64,000 nt of DNA from Zarea fungicola (GCA_900169235.1 FWCC01000085.1:124001-188000), one strand, 5' to 3'. Counted from the stretch's first letter, positions 11,794 to 25,018 are shown. Notes: a model not told the origin generated them from the sequence alone. Program-made: numbers and translations.

Positions 11794-12360
11794 GGTGTGG
11801 CTCGAAAGTGTGTGAGGCATTTGAGCGGACGCCGTGTATCTAAGAGTAGGGGTTAATGCGTTGAAACAAAAAAGGCGAAAAATTTAAATAATGAAAATCA
11901 GACGACTTGGCTATTTTTCCGACAGTTTTACCAAAGCATTTAGATGAAAAGGGACAGTGATAAATCGACGATGTATCTTGTCTAAATAGTACATGTGCGC
12001 AAAGTCAAGCACAGCACAATCACAGTCGCAAAACAACACAAGAGTAAATAAAAGAAGCTTTTAAATAATCATTCAGCTGCCTATAATTCGCTAGCTCCTA
12101 AAAAATCAAACAAAACCAGCCCGTGCGGTGCTGTTGGTATATTCCGCTGGCAATACGCGCTCCATGCAAAGTCCCGGGTAAGACACCCAAGTTGAGTAGT
12201 AATAGCAGTAGTAAGCTGACGGTTCTCCACGTGAGCAATGTGATGTTGCCACGTGCCATCGCTTCTCGGAGGAAGTAAAATAAAATAAAAAAGAAATCCC
12301 AAATAATGCAAAGAACAATATGTCGTAGTTTTTGGTTTCAGATACAGCGTCGAATTCGTC
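11794..12360. other. Intergenic, AT-rich
   Basis: About 570 nt of convergent 3' regions. Several A- or T-rich tracts lie at 11860-11900 and 12040-12070. No gene is supported. Confidence 0.5.
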
Positions 12361-12650
12361 TTATTTGCGGTCAAAGACGGATCGCTTCTTGCCGGTGCTG
12401 GAGTTGCTGAGTGCCCGCTTGCGGCGAACTGGCACGCCCTGGGTCTCACTGCCCGCCTTGGCGCGGACTCTAAAGATTTGTTAGAAAAATATATAAAATG
12501 AAAGCATAGAAGGCGAAATTGTTTGGAAGCGATGAATTTAAACGTGGATTGATGTGAATGATGGTCGTGTGCGGGTGCCATTGAGGGGCCTTACTCGGAC
12601 TGAAGCTTCGCAATACGAATGCGAGTCAGGATACGGTGCATCTCATCCAT
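12361..12650 (-). CDS. Small basic protein, 54 aa, two exons
   Basis: Exon 1 is 12650..12595 and exon 2 is 12469..12361, with a 125-nt intron (GTAAGG...TTTAG). The start has an ideal context (ccATGG). The product opens MDEMHRILTRIRIAKLQSE and ends GKKRSVFDRK, strongly basic in the second half (RRKRALSNSS). The phase match at the junction and the start context are the evidence. Neither exon is long enough to stand out as an open frame. I do not recognise the function; the basic tail would suit nucleic-acid binding or a nuclear signal. Confidence 0.5.
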
Positions 12651-13588
12651 GGTGATGTGTGTGTGGTGTATATGAGAGAGAATATATTTGTAAAGTACAA
12701 TAAAATCCGAAATATCGTGTGACTATGATAGCATGAAACAGATGGCAGGAGAGAAAGTATGAGGAGTACTGGAGGAGGATGCGCCCAACCTTTAAACCAC
12801 ACAAAGGCAGCCAGCATCACATGCTTCCAAACACATTACTAGCCAAGCAAGTAAGAAATCAGACGAGGGCCCCTGCAACCAGACCAGCGGCCACTCCTAG
12901 CGCCGAACCATAAAACCACCCACCCCGGAGCCCACATCCCCAACTGGGCAACATGTCCCCAGTCGCTGTCGATGCCCAAGGACAACACTGTACGAATTCA
13001 TTGAGAGAAACGAGAGATGGGTACTCTGTATTCTGCCTGGTTTACCCATTCTGCCCCTGCCATGCTTTCCGGCGCTACCAAACCCGCCCGCCACCAAAGA
13101 ATCTCCTCTCGGACCATCCACGACAATGGAGGCTGCGACGCTACACCCGTTTCCGCAAGGTTTTCCCCGCGAACAGCTGGGCACGTGTGGCTTGCGTGAA
13201 TTTCGCGCTAGGCTCATAGAAGCAAGAATTCATGATGCGCAGCCTGATGGAGGGAGTCTGGCAAACTATGACTGGCTAGACTTGACTAGTGGCTCAGCCT
13301 GTAAGAGTCGCTTGCATGAGGTGTGTCGCACCTCTTCTTTCATAGTTGGTGGCGGGGAAAACCTGTACAATAATATTCAGTTATGGATATATTAGATCAG
13401 GGTCTTCTTTGGTCTTTGTTGGCTTTTTTTCTGGCCCCTGATTCATCCCAATTGTCGGCAGGCAGTTGGCCGAAGACCGGCGCAGATCTTTATGATGAGC
13501 AACTGCATAATACCCAATTGCTTCCACCCAACAAGGATTTCCATACCTCGGATACTACAAATGTCATAACTAATGAGTTTACCCCGTC
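12651..13588. other. Intergenic, no gene recognised
   Basis: About 940 nt. The open frames at 12953-13395 overlap on both strands and show no conserved motif. Confidence 0.5.
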
Positions 13589-14330
13589 TCATAACCCCAT
13601 CCCGTAAGCCATGTCGCCATTAAATGTCTCGTCAGGGTGACTCTCAAGCATCTCCAATGCCCGCGCAAAGTTATTCAGCATGCTGACAGGGTCGCGCAGC
13701 CCTCGATACCTCGATGACGTCAGAAGCAGGGCGTCCAGCTTGCTCTCTCGCGGATGCGTCACCAATAGCATGGGAAACACAGCCCAGTGCGAGAGTATCG
13801 GCGTGTCCTTTCGGCAGACAAGGTCGTCACACACGACCTCTATATCGCGATCGAAATTTTGATGCAAAACAACGGAATCGACCTCGGTGCCCGCAGGCCA
13901 ATCTGTGCAATGCTTCACAATATCGCGTCAGCCAAGCGCATCGGCCGATGCGCTCTCAGCATGCTGTTCCTGGATAGCCTGGACGACTTGCCGCCGCGTC
14001 TGACCGTGTGTCTTCTGCACACGCACTGGAATTACATTCATGCAAGGTCCGACGACGCCTTCATTACCCGTCCACGCGTGAAGGAACTGCCCAAAAACGA
14101 CGTCATCCTGTCTGGTTTCATGCCACAGGGCTTCAAACCACGCTGCCTTGACCATGCTGGCCGGGGTTGTGCCAGCAAGCGGCCGTACAGTCGGCAGTGC
14201 TCTCGTCGTCAACGAAAGCGTAGCCATGTCATCGGCTGCGGGAACTGGTCGGAACAGGAAGGGTGGCTGAGAGCCGCGCAAGATGCCGCGCCAGAGATTC
14301 CATGCATTAGACGTTTGGAGCGGAATGCAG
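13589..14330 (-). pseudogene. NRPS condensation-domain C-terminal fragment, with nonsense codon
   Basis: Read on the minus strand this gives the second half of a condensation domain: NAWNLWRGILRGSQPPFLF, then DDVVFGQFLHAWTGNEGVVG, PCMNVIPVRV, and after the break DIVKHCTDWPAGTEVDSVV and LEMLESHPDETF. The N-terminal half with the HHxxxDG catalytic motif is missing. An in-frame TGA at about 13933-13935 sits exactly where family members have Trp. There is no adenylation or carrier domain on either side, so this is a dead remnant and not a working NRPS. Confidence 0.7.
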
Positions 14331-14549
14331 TCCTGCACATGCGTCTTCACTCCACTCGGCTTGCGGCCGGTGCAGTAGTCCAGTTTGATTCACGCTCGCG
14401 GCCGCGGGAAAGAAGAGGTAGCTGCCGGTCTCTCTCAAGACGGCTTGTTGCTGCTCGGGAAGGCTGAGGATCTTTACCAGGAGATTGGAGGCCGAGCGTG
14501 GGTATGTGATGAGAAGCAATGGCTGCTTTCTTGCCTGGAGTACGGCCAT
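14320..14549 (-). pseudogene. Sulfotransferase-family N-terminal fragment
   Basis: From the ATG at 14549 the minus strand encodes LLLITYPRSASNLLVKIL, the 5'-phosphosulfate-binding loop region of fungal sulfotransferase-like P-loop proteins, then GSYLFFPA and RPQAEWSEDACAGL. After about 80 residues the similarity stops and the condensation-domain fragment begins in a different frame. The rest of the sulfotransferase is not found nearby. Confidence 0.5.
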
Positions 14550-14996
14550 GATTATTTCTTTTGCTCTTTTGTAAATATGAGTGAGTTGCGCAAGATGGGG
14601 CGCACAATGGTAGCGCGGGAGGATCAGCGGCTTTTGTACTCGTCGGCGAGCCATCTTGGTTCGGCTGAGACAGCCCACAGCTGCCCAAAGAGAATTTAGT
14701 ATGCTGCATGGTTCCCGCTCACTGGCGGTCAGCTCCGTATGGTGCACTGGATGGACAGAAATTGCTGGGCTAGTCATTACTTGGCTACGTGAATCGAGCG
14801 TAACCCCGACATTCCGTAAATGATTACAAGTGCGCTCAATCGGCGGCCGTTCGCCTCTTATTCGAAGCGGAGAAATCCTTCACGACGAGACACTACTTCT
14901 ACTTGAATCGGAGTAACGCCTTTCATTTTATATTCATTGGCAGAACTTGTCTTCATCTCCGAATAGTCGTTCATTATTCTCTGCCACTGACATTTA
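14550..14996. other. Intergenic, no gene recognised
   Basis: About 450 nt between the remnant and the 3' end of the regulator. Nothing supported. Confidence 0.5.
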
Positions 14997-17237
14997 CTAC
15001 CAAGCCGTCGTATCCATATCAAGCCCTGCATCACTCCAGGAATAAGCCAAGTTGTCTGCACCATGTAGGTGAGGTTCTCCTGTGTCAGGTACGCAGGATT
15101 CAAGAGCCGAGTGCCGATTGCTATTTCTTCCCAGTTCATTCACCAGAAAATTACCACCACCAATGCTACTCGGGGCCGAGGGCTCCTTCAATGCTACCTC
15201 TTCTCCCTCACAGGGTCCATCGCCACCATGACCATAAAATAATCGCTGTCCCGCCTCGATAATCTGCATAAAATCCCCATTTTCCAGGGCACTCGCCATG
15301 AGTCTTGCCATCTCCTTGTCCCGATGCGCCGCCGCAGCCTCCATGAGCGCGCACAACGACGGCCACGCAGGATCCGTGCGCACTTCGTCCGATACGCTGC
15401 TTGCCACAGCCTGTGCAAGAACCCACGCGCGCTCAGCGAGCGGCGTCCACACGGCGTCGCAAAAGTGCGCAAAGACGAGTCGCATGGCCGCCCACGGGAA
15501 AAATCCTTGCAGCTGCCAGCGCCACGGCGTCCACTCCGGTCGCGTATTGAGGGCCTGGATTGCTTCCAGCGTAGCCATTGTCGCCTCTGAGAGTCCCCGT
15601 GCTATAGTTTGGCCGTGTGGTGGTGGACTTTGAGCAAAAATGTGGCCCTTGTCTAGTTGGCCTTGCCATCGCTTCGCCAACAAGGCATGCTGCAGCTTAG
15701 CAAAAAAGAGGTCCGTCATCTTTTGCACAAAGGATGAAAGGGGATTTGTGTCCCGTTTATGGAGGCCCTTTTCGTATTGATTCTCAATCTTTGATTGCGC
15801 GGCGCGTATCAGCGCCTCGATCTGATCATCATCTCGGCTCTGTCCTGGCGGTCGCAACTCTCGAGAGAGCTGCCGTATGGTCTGTCTTGTAAGTAGTAGA
15901 GTCCATAACTCGTCATTAATTCCACCAATCTTGGCGGAGAATTCATTGGCCGGCGGCGTGTCTAGCGGCCAATGTGATGCCGCTGCGTCGGCAGCCTGAA
16001 AGCGTGTGGACAAGAAGCAGATTTGCAGCCAGGTCATGAGTTGGGCATCTGGGTTGGCATGCCTTTTCCGCCTCTCTTCCAAATGAATTCCATTCTGCAC
16101 AGCGATTTGGACTGTTGATGCTACTATCGGGCCGGCAATATTTTGCATGCCCGCGTAGGGAAGCATCGAGGCGTAGATGACCAGGGCTTGGAGCACTGTG
16201 AGGTCCGTCGTAGACAGGTACTTTGCCTGTGCTAAAAATCTTTCTGCGTCTTGTTTCAATTCCGCCAATAACGTAGTTTTGGGCTTCTGGAAAGCAGAGA
16301 CCGCTTCTGTAGCGGATAGAGAGACGGCGGCTGCAAACAGGGCACTTGCTCTTAATGCTCTCTGCGCTGGCTGTATTTCCCACTGTGGTAGGCTCCAGAG
16401 ATCAAGTAAGCTTTTGAGGGAATCCAGAGTCAAAATTTTGACAAATGGATCAACTCGTTCTTTGAATGTCTGTAGAAGAAACATTATTTCAGTTGGCGAA
16501 GTTTGCACGCCCTCCATGGGTCCTGTGCCGTCCGCACCCAGTCCGAATGCATGGCAGCAGCATGTTGAAGCCGGAGTCTGATCATTGCTATTAACTGCCT
16601 CCTCAGCAATGTCTGATGCGTTTTGTATGGATTGAAATATATGGTCGACCTACACATTCATTAGTTTGGATTACTTTTACGCTAATTCATAGCAGCATAA
16701 TGAAGCTACTCCTACCTCTTCACAGAATACTGACCAAAACGACTTGGCTATGCGGACACGGCCATGTGCATCCGTAACCAGCCGCCCAAAGTCTTCACTT
16801 CCTGGCTCCATGTCAGGCCCTACCGCCGAGGACACGACGGTCGCCGTCGACGAACTAGGCGTCGTGTGGACATGAGAGGCACGCTGTGGCGTGGTACACT
16901 CTGCACCTTTTGGCGGTGGCGGTGCCAGATAAGACGAATCGTTTGCGTCGTCGACCTGCGCGGATAGCTCTGCCACCACAGCCTCTAGCCTCTGTAGCCT
17001 CGCCAGCAGATCTGTCTGCTTCTGGTGTGCCGATGACCACTGCGGCGCACGGATTCGATTGGGTAGGCGGCCTGCGACGGGATAGTAACATTCCAAGCTG
17101 TTCTTGGCACAGGTGGTGCACGGCTCGCCGCGGTCGCACTTGACCTTGCGGCGGCGACAGGCGATGCAGCTCCAGATATGTAGTGTTTGAGGGTCATGTT
17201 CCTCATGCGTTGCATTCTGTCTCTCTGACCCATCCAT
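14997..17237 (-). CDS. Zn2Cys6 transcription factor with fungal-specific regulatory domain
   Basis: Two exons, 17237..16716 and 16649..14997, joined in frame (FCEE/VDHIF), giving about 724 residues. The N-terminal binuclear zinc cluster reads CIACRRRKVKCDRGEPC followed by CAKNSLEC (CX2CX6CX5CX2CX6C), starting about residue 24. A leucine-rich linker (LLARLQRLEAVVAEL) follows and probably mediates dimerisation. The rest is helical, with FLSTRFQAADAAASHW typical of the regulatory region. I chose the ATG at 17237 for its context; one at 17267 is in frame and would add ten residues. It lies between the NRPS/sulfotransferase remnant and the IDO-like gene, so it may have controlled a small pathway now partly lost. 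Confidence 0.85.
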
Positions 17238-18863
17238 GATCTTTATATTTGGGCAAGAAAAAGACAAGTAAAAGTAGCATCAAATTTACTGCATACGGAA
17301 GAGAGAAATGGGGGAATTTTGGGATGACTTGGCACCCCAGTTTGGAAGTGGCTAATAAAGGAGCAGTGAGCTATTTTTGGTCGTTTTTCCAGTGTCGCTC
17401 CGTACCGAGTCGCCGAAAAAAGTTGCATGACTCAGTCAGGAAAACCAGCGACTTATTAGTTGGCGGTCGCGACTGGGCTAAAAGCATCGCCAAATGGCAG
17501 TGTAATAATCCCAACCCTGAGACACCCACGATGCAATGGGTTGGATAGGATCTGAGACAGAGCAGCCAGGTGCAAAGGCAAACGATCCACCATGTACGCT
17601 AACAAGATGAACCAGATCCGCCAGCGATTGAGTACGGAAAGCTGGCTCGAAACAGTCAAGATCACAGTCTTAAGTTATGACAGCCAGCAAGATAGCCAAG
17701 AGGCAAACCGGCCATTCAATGTGGTCTCTTGTCCAGAGCCAGGGTAGGATTAATCGGAAGCCCCGAGCGACTCCCACTAGCAATTACTTTTGGCAGGCAG
17801 GCAATGGCTGGTAGAAAACGGAGGTAGCCAGCCTGATGCTGGAGGGGTCGGCGGCCGCCGAGTAAACTGTGGAACGGATTGTTGACTTGGAATGGTTGAA
17901 GAAACCGAAGGCGGGGATAGCCTTGTAGATGCGCAACAGCATTCGAAATGCCATGGCTCTGACTTCGTTGGTTCTGTTTGAGAGTGTTGGGCAAAGGCCA
18001 TCAGCAACATTCTCCATCCTAAAATTCGATGGTCCTCGCGAATGTGCATCAGGGTGCAGATGGCATTCACTTCTCACATCAGCAACCTAAGACCAAATAA
18101 TCCGAGACAACCATCGCAGGACGATGATTCACATACAATATTCCTACCTGCTGAGTGGAGAAACAGTCTATTTCACTAATAACAGCAACAAGCCACACTC
18201 TGGGTCCTAAAGTGGTGCACTGGTGAAACAATTGCGGTGTCAGAAATCTTTCGTGATCCATTCCAGTACACCGCTGACCAGATCTTGAAGGGTCCTTCGT
18301 CATTTAACTCACATTCCACTCAGCTGTCCACGCTCCTTTCCTTGCCCGTGTGAACAGAGTATGCTAGAATATGGTTGGCTCTGAGATTATACGAAAAGAC
18401 GATGCTTTGAAATGCAATTCTCACTCGCTTCAACAACATATGCATAAGTTACTTTTCTGGTTGTGTTATTGCGTCTCACTACTGAGACGACATTCCATCG
18501 AATCACGCATCTACATTCCATAATAACGCCCACGCCAGCAGAGGAAGATAGCCTCTGATGAGTTCGGAAGTTTCGACACGAAAATGTGTCTGAATATTGC
18601 TCTGAGGGCTCATTATATACTCCAAATATATCCTCAACAGATCTATGGACTCCTTTTCGGGAGGGAACTGGCATTACTGTGAAGAGTGCATTCCTTGCGA
18701 TCAGCCGTCTACATTCCATGTCGCAACTCTGATCAAAATCTCATACATCTCACTGAAAAAATGAGTTTATTTTTCAACAGATGCAATAACTATTAAAGCA
18801 GATACTGGCACCAGCAGCTGCGTCTGTGTAAGTCTACTGCCAGTAACACTAAAATAATCCATC
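17238..18863. other. Intergenic, 1.6 kb
   Basis: Short minus-strand frames lie at 17716-18077 and 18387-18719 but show no motif that I recognise. The region must carry the promoter of the regulator on the minus side and of the IDO-like gene on the plus side. Confidence 0.45.
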
Positions 18864-20442
18864 ATGGCTACTACCTCATCTATGAATAACTATCGACTAC
18901 TCGACAAAGCATCAAAACTCCCCAGTCAATTATATCCCAATTTTGTTCTTTTGCTTCTCATCTGTTACTCCGTGGTTAGGCATCTTGTGCCCAGGTGGAA
19001 GACTGACAATACGCCACGAATCTTCTTTCAGAGCCTTCAGAGATCGCAACCTCTGCATGAAGTCCATTCCGCCTTCATTTTACTTGTACAGTCAGATGGG
19101 GCCGGCGAGTGGCCGCCAGTTGCTTGCCATACGCAGTGGCCATTGGCTTTACAGCCGTACAGAGGAATATGGTCTGAGATTGCAGCTGACCTTACTGCCA
19201 TTTCAGGTGAACAGAATCTTACAAGGATTCGGACCATGAGGTTGCGCTTGCGTACTTTGCTTTCGTCAGAAATCAAATTGGCAGAGGTGGAAGCTTTGCT
19301 ATCCCAGTCGGACGATGATATCAAAGCTGAGCTTCCGCCCAATCGCTATAATGGGTTTTATTCCTGCCTGGCCTTCCTGCGCCATGCGTACAGGTAAGAT
19401 CTGGCACCCATTATCTAATCGAATGCTACTAAGCCTTACTAGATGGGGCATGAACCCAATAGTGATGGAAGCACAGCTCGAGAGGGCTGTTGCATTTCCG
19501 GACGAGCTAAGTGTGCCTTGGCAATACATGCAGCGTCGTTTCGGATTTACATCCGATAGCGGTACTCTGATGTCAAATATCATACTGAACTTCCATCAAC
19601 ATGAACACAAACCGGCTTATATGGTCAACTCGGCCGAGTTGTCTGACGATGTTCAAAAGTCTGAGCGGAACTTTTACTGTATGTTCCATGAGATGGAGCG
19701 CCTGGTGAGAGATACTTAGTTGCATACCATGATGCATAGAACTGCTACTAACTGACATGTACACCCAGGCGGTGCCAATATATCATGCCATTATTCACGC
19801 CATATTTCATCACCACAACTCGGACCACGATCTTTGTCTCAAGGACCTCAAAGACCTTTCTGAGAGAGTTCAGGCTCTGTTTAAGGGCTTTTCTCGAGCC
19901 ATGCACGAATCTCAAATGGTGCGATCGGTTTGGCTACAGTATGTGCAGGGATTTCATGCGTGGGGCACAGAAAGAATGGACGATAACGAATTGAAAACGT
20001 TTGATGGCTTGTCCGGTGGCCATGTGCTTGTAATCCAAGCACTTGATGCCTTTATTGGACTCGAGCCGCTATTTAACGAAGAACAGCTTCAGATGTATAC
20101 TTCATTCAACCAGCGGCGCTTTATCTCTCTGATATGCAAGCACAATTTCCGGCAGAGGCTCGGACGAACGGCAGTGAGCGAGGACATGGAGTTTTACTTC
20201 AATGCCATTGCAAAACAACTAAAGGTTTGAGACCAATGCTAAGCTTTTATGTTCATTTGCTTACTTTCAAATGGTAGTTTTTTAGAGCGACGCATCGGGC
20301 GCGAGCCCTGTCATACTTGAATGTTGCGGCGCCTGAGCGCTTCTTCATGACGACGACATCTTCAGTCCGCAGAACAGATCGTCGCGAGGCCTTGCAGGAG
20401 CTGGCTAAGTTTCTTGACATGAGGCTGGCGGAGACAAAATAG
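18864..20442 (+). CDS. Indoleamine 2,3-dioxygenase-like heme protein
   Basis: Four exons: 18864..19393, 19443..19704, 19769..20224 and 20278..20442, all GT-AG and phase-consistent; 470 residues. The N-terminal half carries AYRWGMNPIVMEAQLERA and the domain break LMSNIILNFHQHE. The C-terminal half carries FDGLSGGHVLVIQALDAF at ~340-357, the equivalent of the IDO GGS-QS substrate loop, and FRATHRARALSYL at ~418-430 with the expected proximal heme His near 422. The active-site Arg of true IDO (in the FSVLR segment) appears to be Leu in SVWLQYVQG. That points to the divergent IDO-superfamily branch that includes PrnB-type enzymes, not to standard tryptophan catabolism. Substrate unknown. Confidence 0.7.
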
Positions 20443-23400
20443 AAGGTGGAGAAATCTTCATAAACTTTATGCTTGCGGGAAGGGATAATACACAGGGGTG
20501 CTACAAAGTCGAGTGTAAACCTGCGAAAGGTTTCTCCAAGATTCTGAAGAAGGAAATTTAAAAGTCTATAAGGACAACTGATGTTGATTTCATGCAATAA
20601 TCGTTTTGAGTCAGACGTTTACTACACTTATCGTCATCTGATTCCCTGATGGCAGCGTGAGGAGGCAATTTAGTCTGATCAGATAGTCGATTGTGCATGT
20701 TTAAGCATAGCTTGCAAAATTAAACATAGGAGTAAAGTGAATTTTATCATTTACAAGTGGAGTAAATACTTGAATAATCTTGCAAGCGATTATAGTTTAA
20801 TATAATGAGAGTTGATTCCAAAAACAGAGTAAATAATCAGCCTGCTAACGGGCACCGATCTTCAAGTACACATCATACGGGGCAGAGTAGACCGTTAGAA
20901 TACTTGGAATAGTCTATTTGGCTTGCATTATTTGTACGCTGATAGCCATTTAAAAATGACTGGTCGAACTAGAAGAAGTGCAATACATAATCCGAGACAT
21001 AGATTTTTGGGAACCCCAACAACCGAACATTTTCACTTTTTTTTTGGCATTTTGTTATTTTAGGAGTAATAAGGAGAAACTCTCAGTTATGAAACCGTTG
21101 TCTCGCTCCAGCCTCTTTGAAAGTCTTCGGAACTGGCATTACCGTATTCAGATGGTTCCAGAATTGCCCATGATCTATCCACATAGGAACGTGCCAAGAC
21201 CGGAGGAAATAATCCAGGAGGCCTCCAGAGAAGGAATATGCACTTTTTCAGACGCAAGAGTCAACAGTGCATAAGTTTTATGGGTATTGAAGCGATTCTA
21301 GTAACAAAGTAGGCGGAATACCAGATAAATGGCGCAGGGCAGTGCCGCCACAATGATTTGTAACAGCCGGGTAGCCCCTCGTTTGAGCAACTCACTTTAT
21401 TGCATTTAAAACACATAGATATAATTACTACTATTAGTCTTAATGGCGGCACTTATGAGAGCTTGGGCATAAACTATAAGGTAGGCTGGTAGGATGATGT
21501 CACATATGCTAAAGTGCCAGAACGGTGCCAATCACACTTAAGTGCTAGGGTGCTATTCTAACACACTGAAATATATTATGTGAATATAAATATCGAATTC
21601 CTGCTATTTTTGTTTAATAACAGAGGGAAAAAACCATAATTATCTATCTGGGTTAAATAACCTCGTATTTCTCAACCATTATGGCAAAGGTTCCAATCAG
21701 AATGCAATTATTCTCTATCGTAGTTCAGGATAGCGGCTCGTGCTGCCTTTGTAATACCAGTAAAACTGTTGTGACTGCTGAGTCAATTCAAGCAGCTCTT
21801 CTGATGAAGCCTGACTCCTACCTTCAATGCGAAGCCATCACGGCAGCTGAGGAGGAAAGAGGAATCTTGGTTGTTTGTGTTTGCTTTTCCTGTTCCTGAC
21901 TTTCTGTATATAGAAGAGGAATTCCTCTTCTACCTGTAGCTAGACTTTTAGATCAATCACAATAAGTTACAATAAGCATCATACTGGGAGACGCTCCTCT
22001 CAGTACTGTGCCTCGTAGCTACTCGTGATATACCAACAGAACCCAAAGCACCCAGTAGGGTGGAAGTCAGGACGTAATTGCCCGGGTTGCTGTCACTGTC
22101 CAATAGCTGGGCGCAGGCGGTGTCTGCGAAAAGGCTCAGCCTGCAAGTTGTTCTCGCGGGCAGATGATTGATCGAAACAATTTGCGCATCATTGAAGGGC
22201 TGCGTTCCCAAACCGATGCAGCTTCCATCTACTGCGTTTATTCCAGTGGTAACCATCTCATTCATGCAGGTGGGGTGTCCAGTACCCTTTGGAAGATTGC
22301 CGTCATCCTAAATACTCAGGTAAACATTTGAATAGTCGCTCAGGCAGATCCTCGCTGCAACAGCCTGTGCTAGAACAAATATTGGAAGGATCCAGTCTGC
22401 GGGTTAGACGTTTTCTACTGTACTCGACTGCATATTGGATATACTTTGGAGATGTAGATCTCCTGAGTCGATAATAGAGTGTAATGGTAAGATATTTCAG
22501 TACTGTATTTAGCTGTAGTAATGAGGAATTAGAACTGCTTGCTGATAATGTTGAGACCGGAGGGCAAGGCGTGTCCTATAATATTTTCTGGAACACCAAT
22601 GACAAGGCGACTATGTTCCATGTCGTCTCAGAGTCCAGAAAGGCTTAATAAGCAGCCGAGAAGCTCTGACTGGAAGAACTCACGGTTTGAGCCGCAGAAG
22701 GAGAGATTTCTACCATTGCGTCATTGTATAGTAGAATAGCAAGCATTTTCTGTATATGGTAGTGTATACCTTATTCACATCGTTAGTTCCTCGTGTATTT
22801 CCACCCCAAGACGGAGCCGACTCGCATGACCGGGCACTAACCACCCATTGAACCTTAAATTGTCTATAATTCTCATTTATAAGCCAATAAGAATATGCCA
22901 GATATACGAGTTGCAGTACTGTGGTCCTTGCTACTTCCAGCACTACTCCACATAATTCTTGAACCTGCCTCGTACTTCTTCTACAGACTTGTCCCGGTAG
23001 GCGTTGGATTCCAATAGTCAGTCATATTGGTGCCTGCTGGAGGCAACCATAATGGCTTTACTATCTCTTGCGTATGGGTCCCGCTTCCAGTCGAGAAGCT
23101 TTGTACTTTGGACCGAAACTAGTAAACCTGGCGAGGTAGTGGGTGCAACTTGCCTAGAACGAGTCGTCACACGCCTGGTCAAATACATTGCTTAATTCAT
23201 CAAGGAGTCCTTCGATTGTAAAAACTCAAAAATCACAAAGATACTTTGCAATAGCACTCTTTACACTTGTCGATAAATCCAGCAACAGGAAAACCATCGT
23301 TACTCTCCTCGTCCTTCCTGACCGTGCTAGAGAGGTAGACCATGTGCTTGTGTCGCCAAGATTGTGCAGAATCCGTGAGCGAGTAGTAGAATGCAGCCGA

Positions 23401-24284
23401 CCGTTCTGCTTCTTACCGCGGCGAGTTTATCAAGGTACGGTTACCGATGGCTGCGCTGGCAATGCTTGGTATTGTTTCAATTGCCGTAGGCAAAGAAGAT
23501 ATGGCTGGAAGGATTTTGCCTATGACAAGGATAGTTCAATTCCAGGCCAGTCATTAGCACTTAGATTGTAGTTGGGTTGACTGCCCATACACTTTTGCAT
23601 CTAGGGCATCTGGACTAGCCGTTATAAATCGGCAGTCTTTCTGTAAAGTCGGTGTAGAGACGGTGTAAAGACGGTGTAGAATTCCAGCTTGTTACTTTCC
23701 GAGAATTCAATGCGTCTATTGTGTTGGGGCGAACAACCGACCAGGTCTGAAGGCTCGGAAAGAGCCTTCTCCTTGACTGATAGAAAACTGCGATAGCGGC
23801 GCCTAACAAAATAGTCAGGATCGATTGATCATATCAAATACAGGCTTCAATGAGTTTTTCCAGCTGTTCCGACAACTAGAACGCGCTGGGCTCAACTCAT
23901 AGTTGTACGCATTTTCCTAGCAAGTGTCTGAGACCACGAACTATGAATTTGCGGTCTGGACTTTATAGCGGCACCGTCACCTACCGGTTGTAGTGGTTAT
24001 AGCATGTCTGACTTTCCCACTCCCTTGGGTTGACTCCTGATTTTTCTTGGGTGACAAGCCTTGCATACCAGCTTGTGTCTTGTACATGCCGAGGACCCTG
24101 AAGTCAAAGGATGGCCAGACACACCCTCTGCCCCCCATGATCTACCTCGGAGATACTTACATGCTATGGGCTGCCAGTGCAGTGCTGAAAAAGGTATAGG
24201 GGTGCAATATTTTTGCCAATTGCTTGAGCATAAATTATTGCTACTGTAAACTGGCCTGTTTCTTTACGGTTGAGGGCTCAATTC
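20443..24284. other. Gene-poor AT-rich region
   Basis: About 3.8 kb without a gene I can support. Short frames of 60-130 codons occur on both strands. One on the minus strand (22265-21957) has a secreted-protein flavour (GSCIGLG, CRLSLFADTAC) but lacks a convincing signal peptide or splice structure, so it may be the remnant of a small secreted protein. Base composition differs from the genes at 7-9 and 33-35 kb. Confidence 0.45.
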
Positions 24285-24935
24285 TACGTCAGGAACATGC
24301 ACTGTTATACTATGCAGATCGTCGCGTAAACGCAGAGTCATAAACTATGAAAAAAAGTACGAGTACAGGCAGTAGTCAAACTTTAGTGGCTGCAGCTCAT
24401 TTTACTTGACGTATTTAAAGTTTACTAGAGTTTTCACTCCTGCGGCGTCTATTAGCGCTCATGCCATTGCCCAGCAGGATGTGATGGCCGAGGCATTTAG
24501 CAGAATTCCATGTCGGCGCCGCACGTCGATTTCCCTCAGACACTTTGAGAGGCAGTTTGCCAGTTATAAATACATGGCACACTCATCGTCTATTATTATA
24601 ACTCAGTCTTGGGTTTTTCTTTTTCTTTTTCCAAATTGGCTCTGGGTGGGATACCTGGACAGTGTAAAGGGAGATGCCGATACTACCACCCATGGGATTC
24701 TAGGAATGCCATGCCGTGCGCCAGCATTGCTTGGATCTTTTTAGAACGGCACTGTGGAGGGGTGGAATGCCTGGTTCGTCTGCTTTCTCGCAAGGCTTCT
24801 CTTTTTGGGGAACTGAATCAGCACAATGTGTAGACTTTCAAGTAGGATTCTAATTGCACGAACTGCATGCCTTTGGAGCCCGAATGTAGTGTCTGTGGCC
24901 TACATGTCGGGACCCCGCGACAAAGGGTATCAAAG

Positions 24936-24942
24936 TATAAAG
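24936..24942 (+). promoter_or_regulatory. TATA box of secreted-protein gene A
   Basis: TATAAAG lies about 80 nt before the ATG at 25019 and is kept in copy B (31573) with the following cgctgcatcatcca. Its conservation inside otherwise diverged non-coding sequence supports function. Confidence 0.6.
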
Positions 24943-25018
24943 ACGCTGCATCATCCATGCGCGTCTTTCTACTCGTCTCACTTCATCGACTATACAAGCA
25001 CTCCCGCAACATTCAAAA

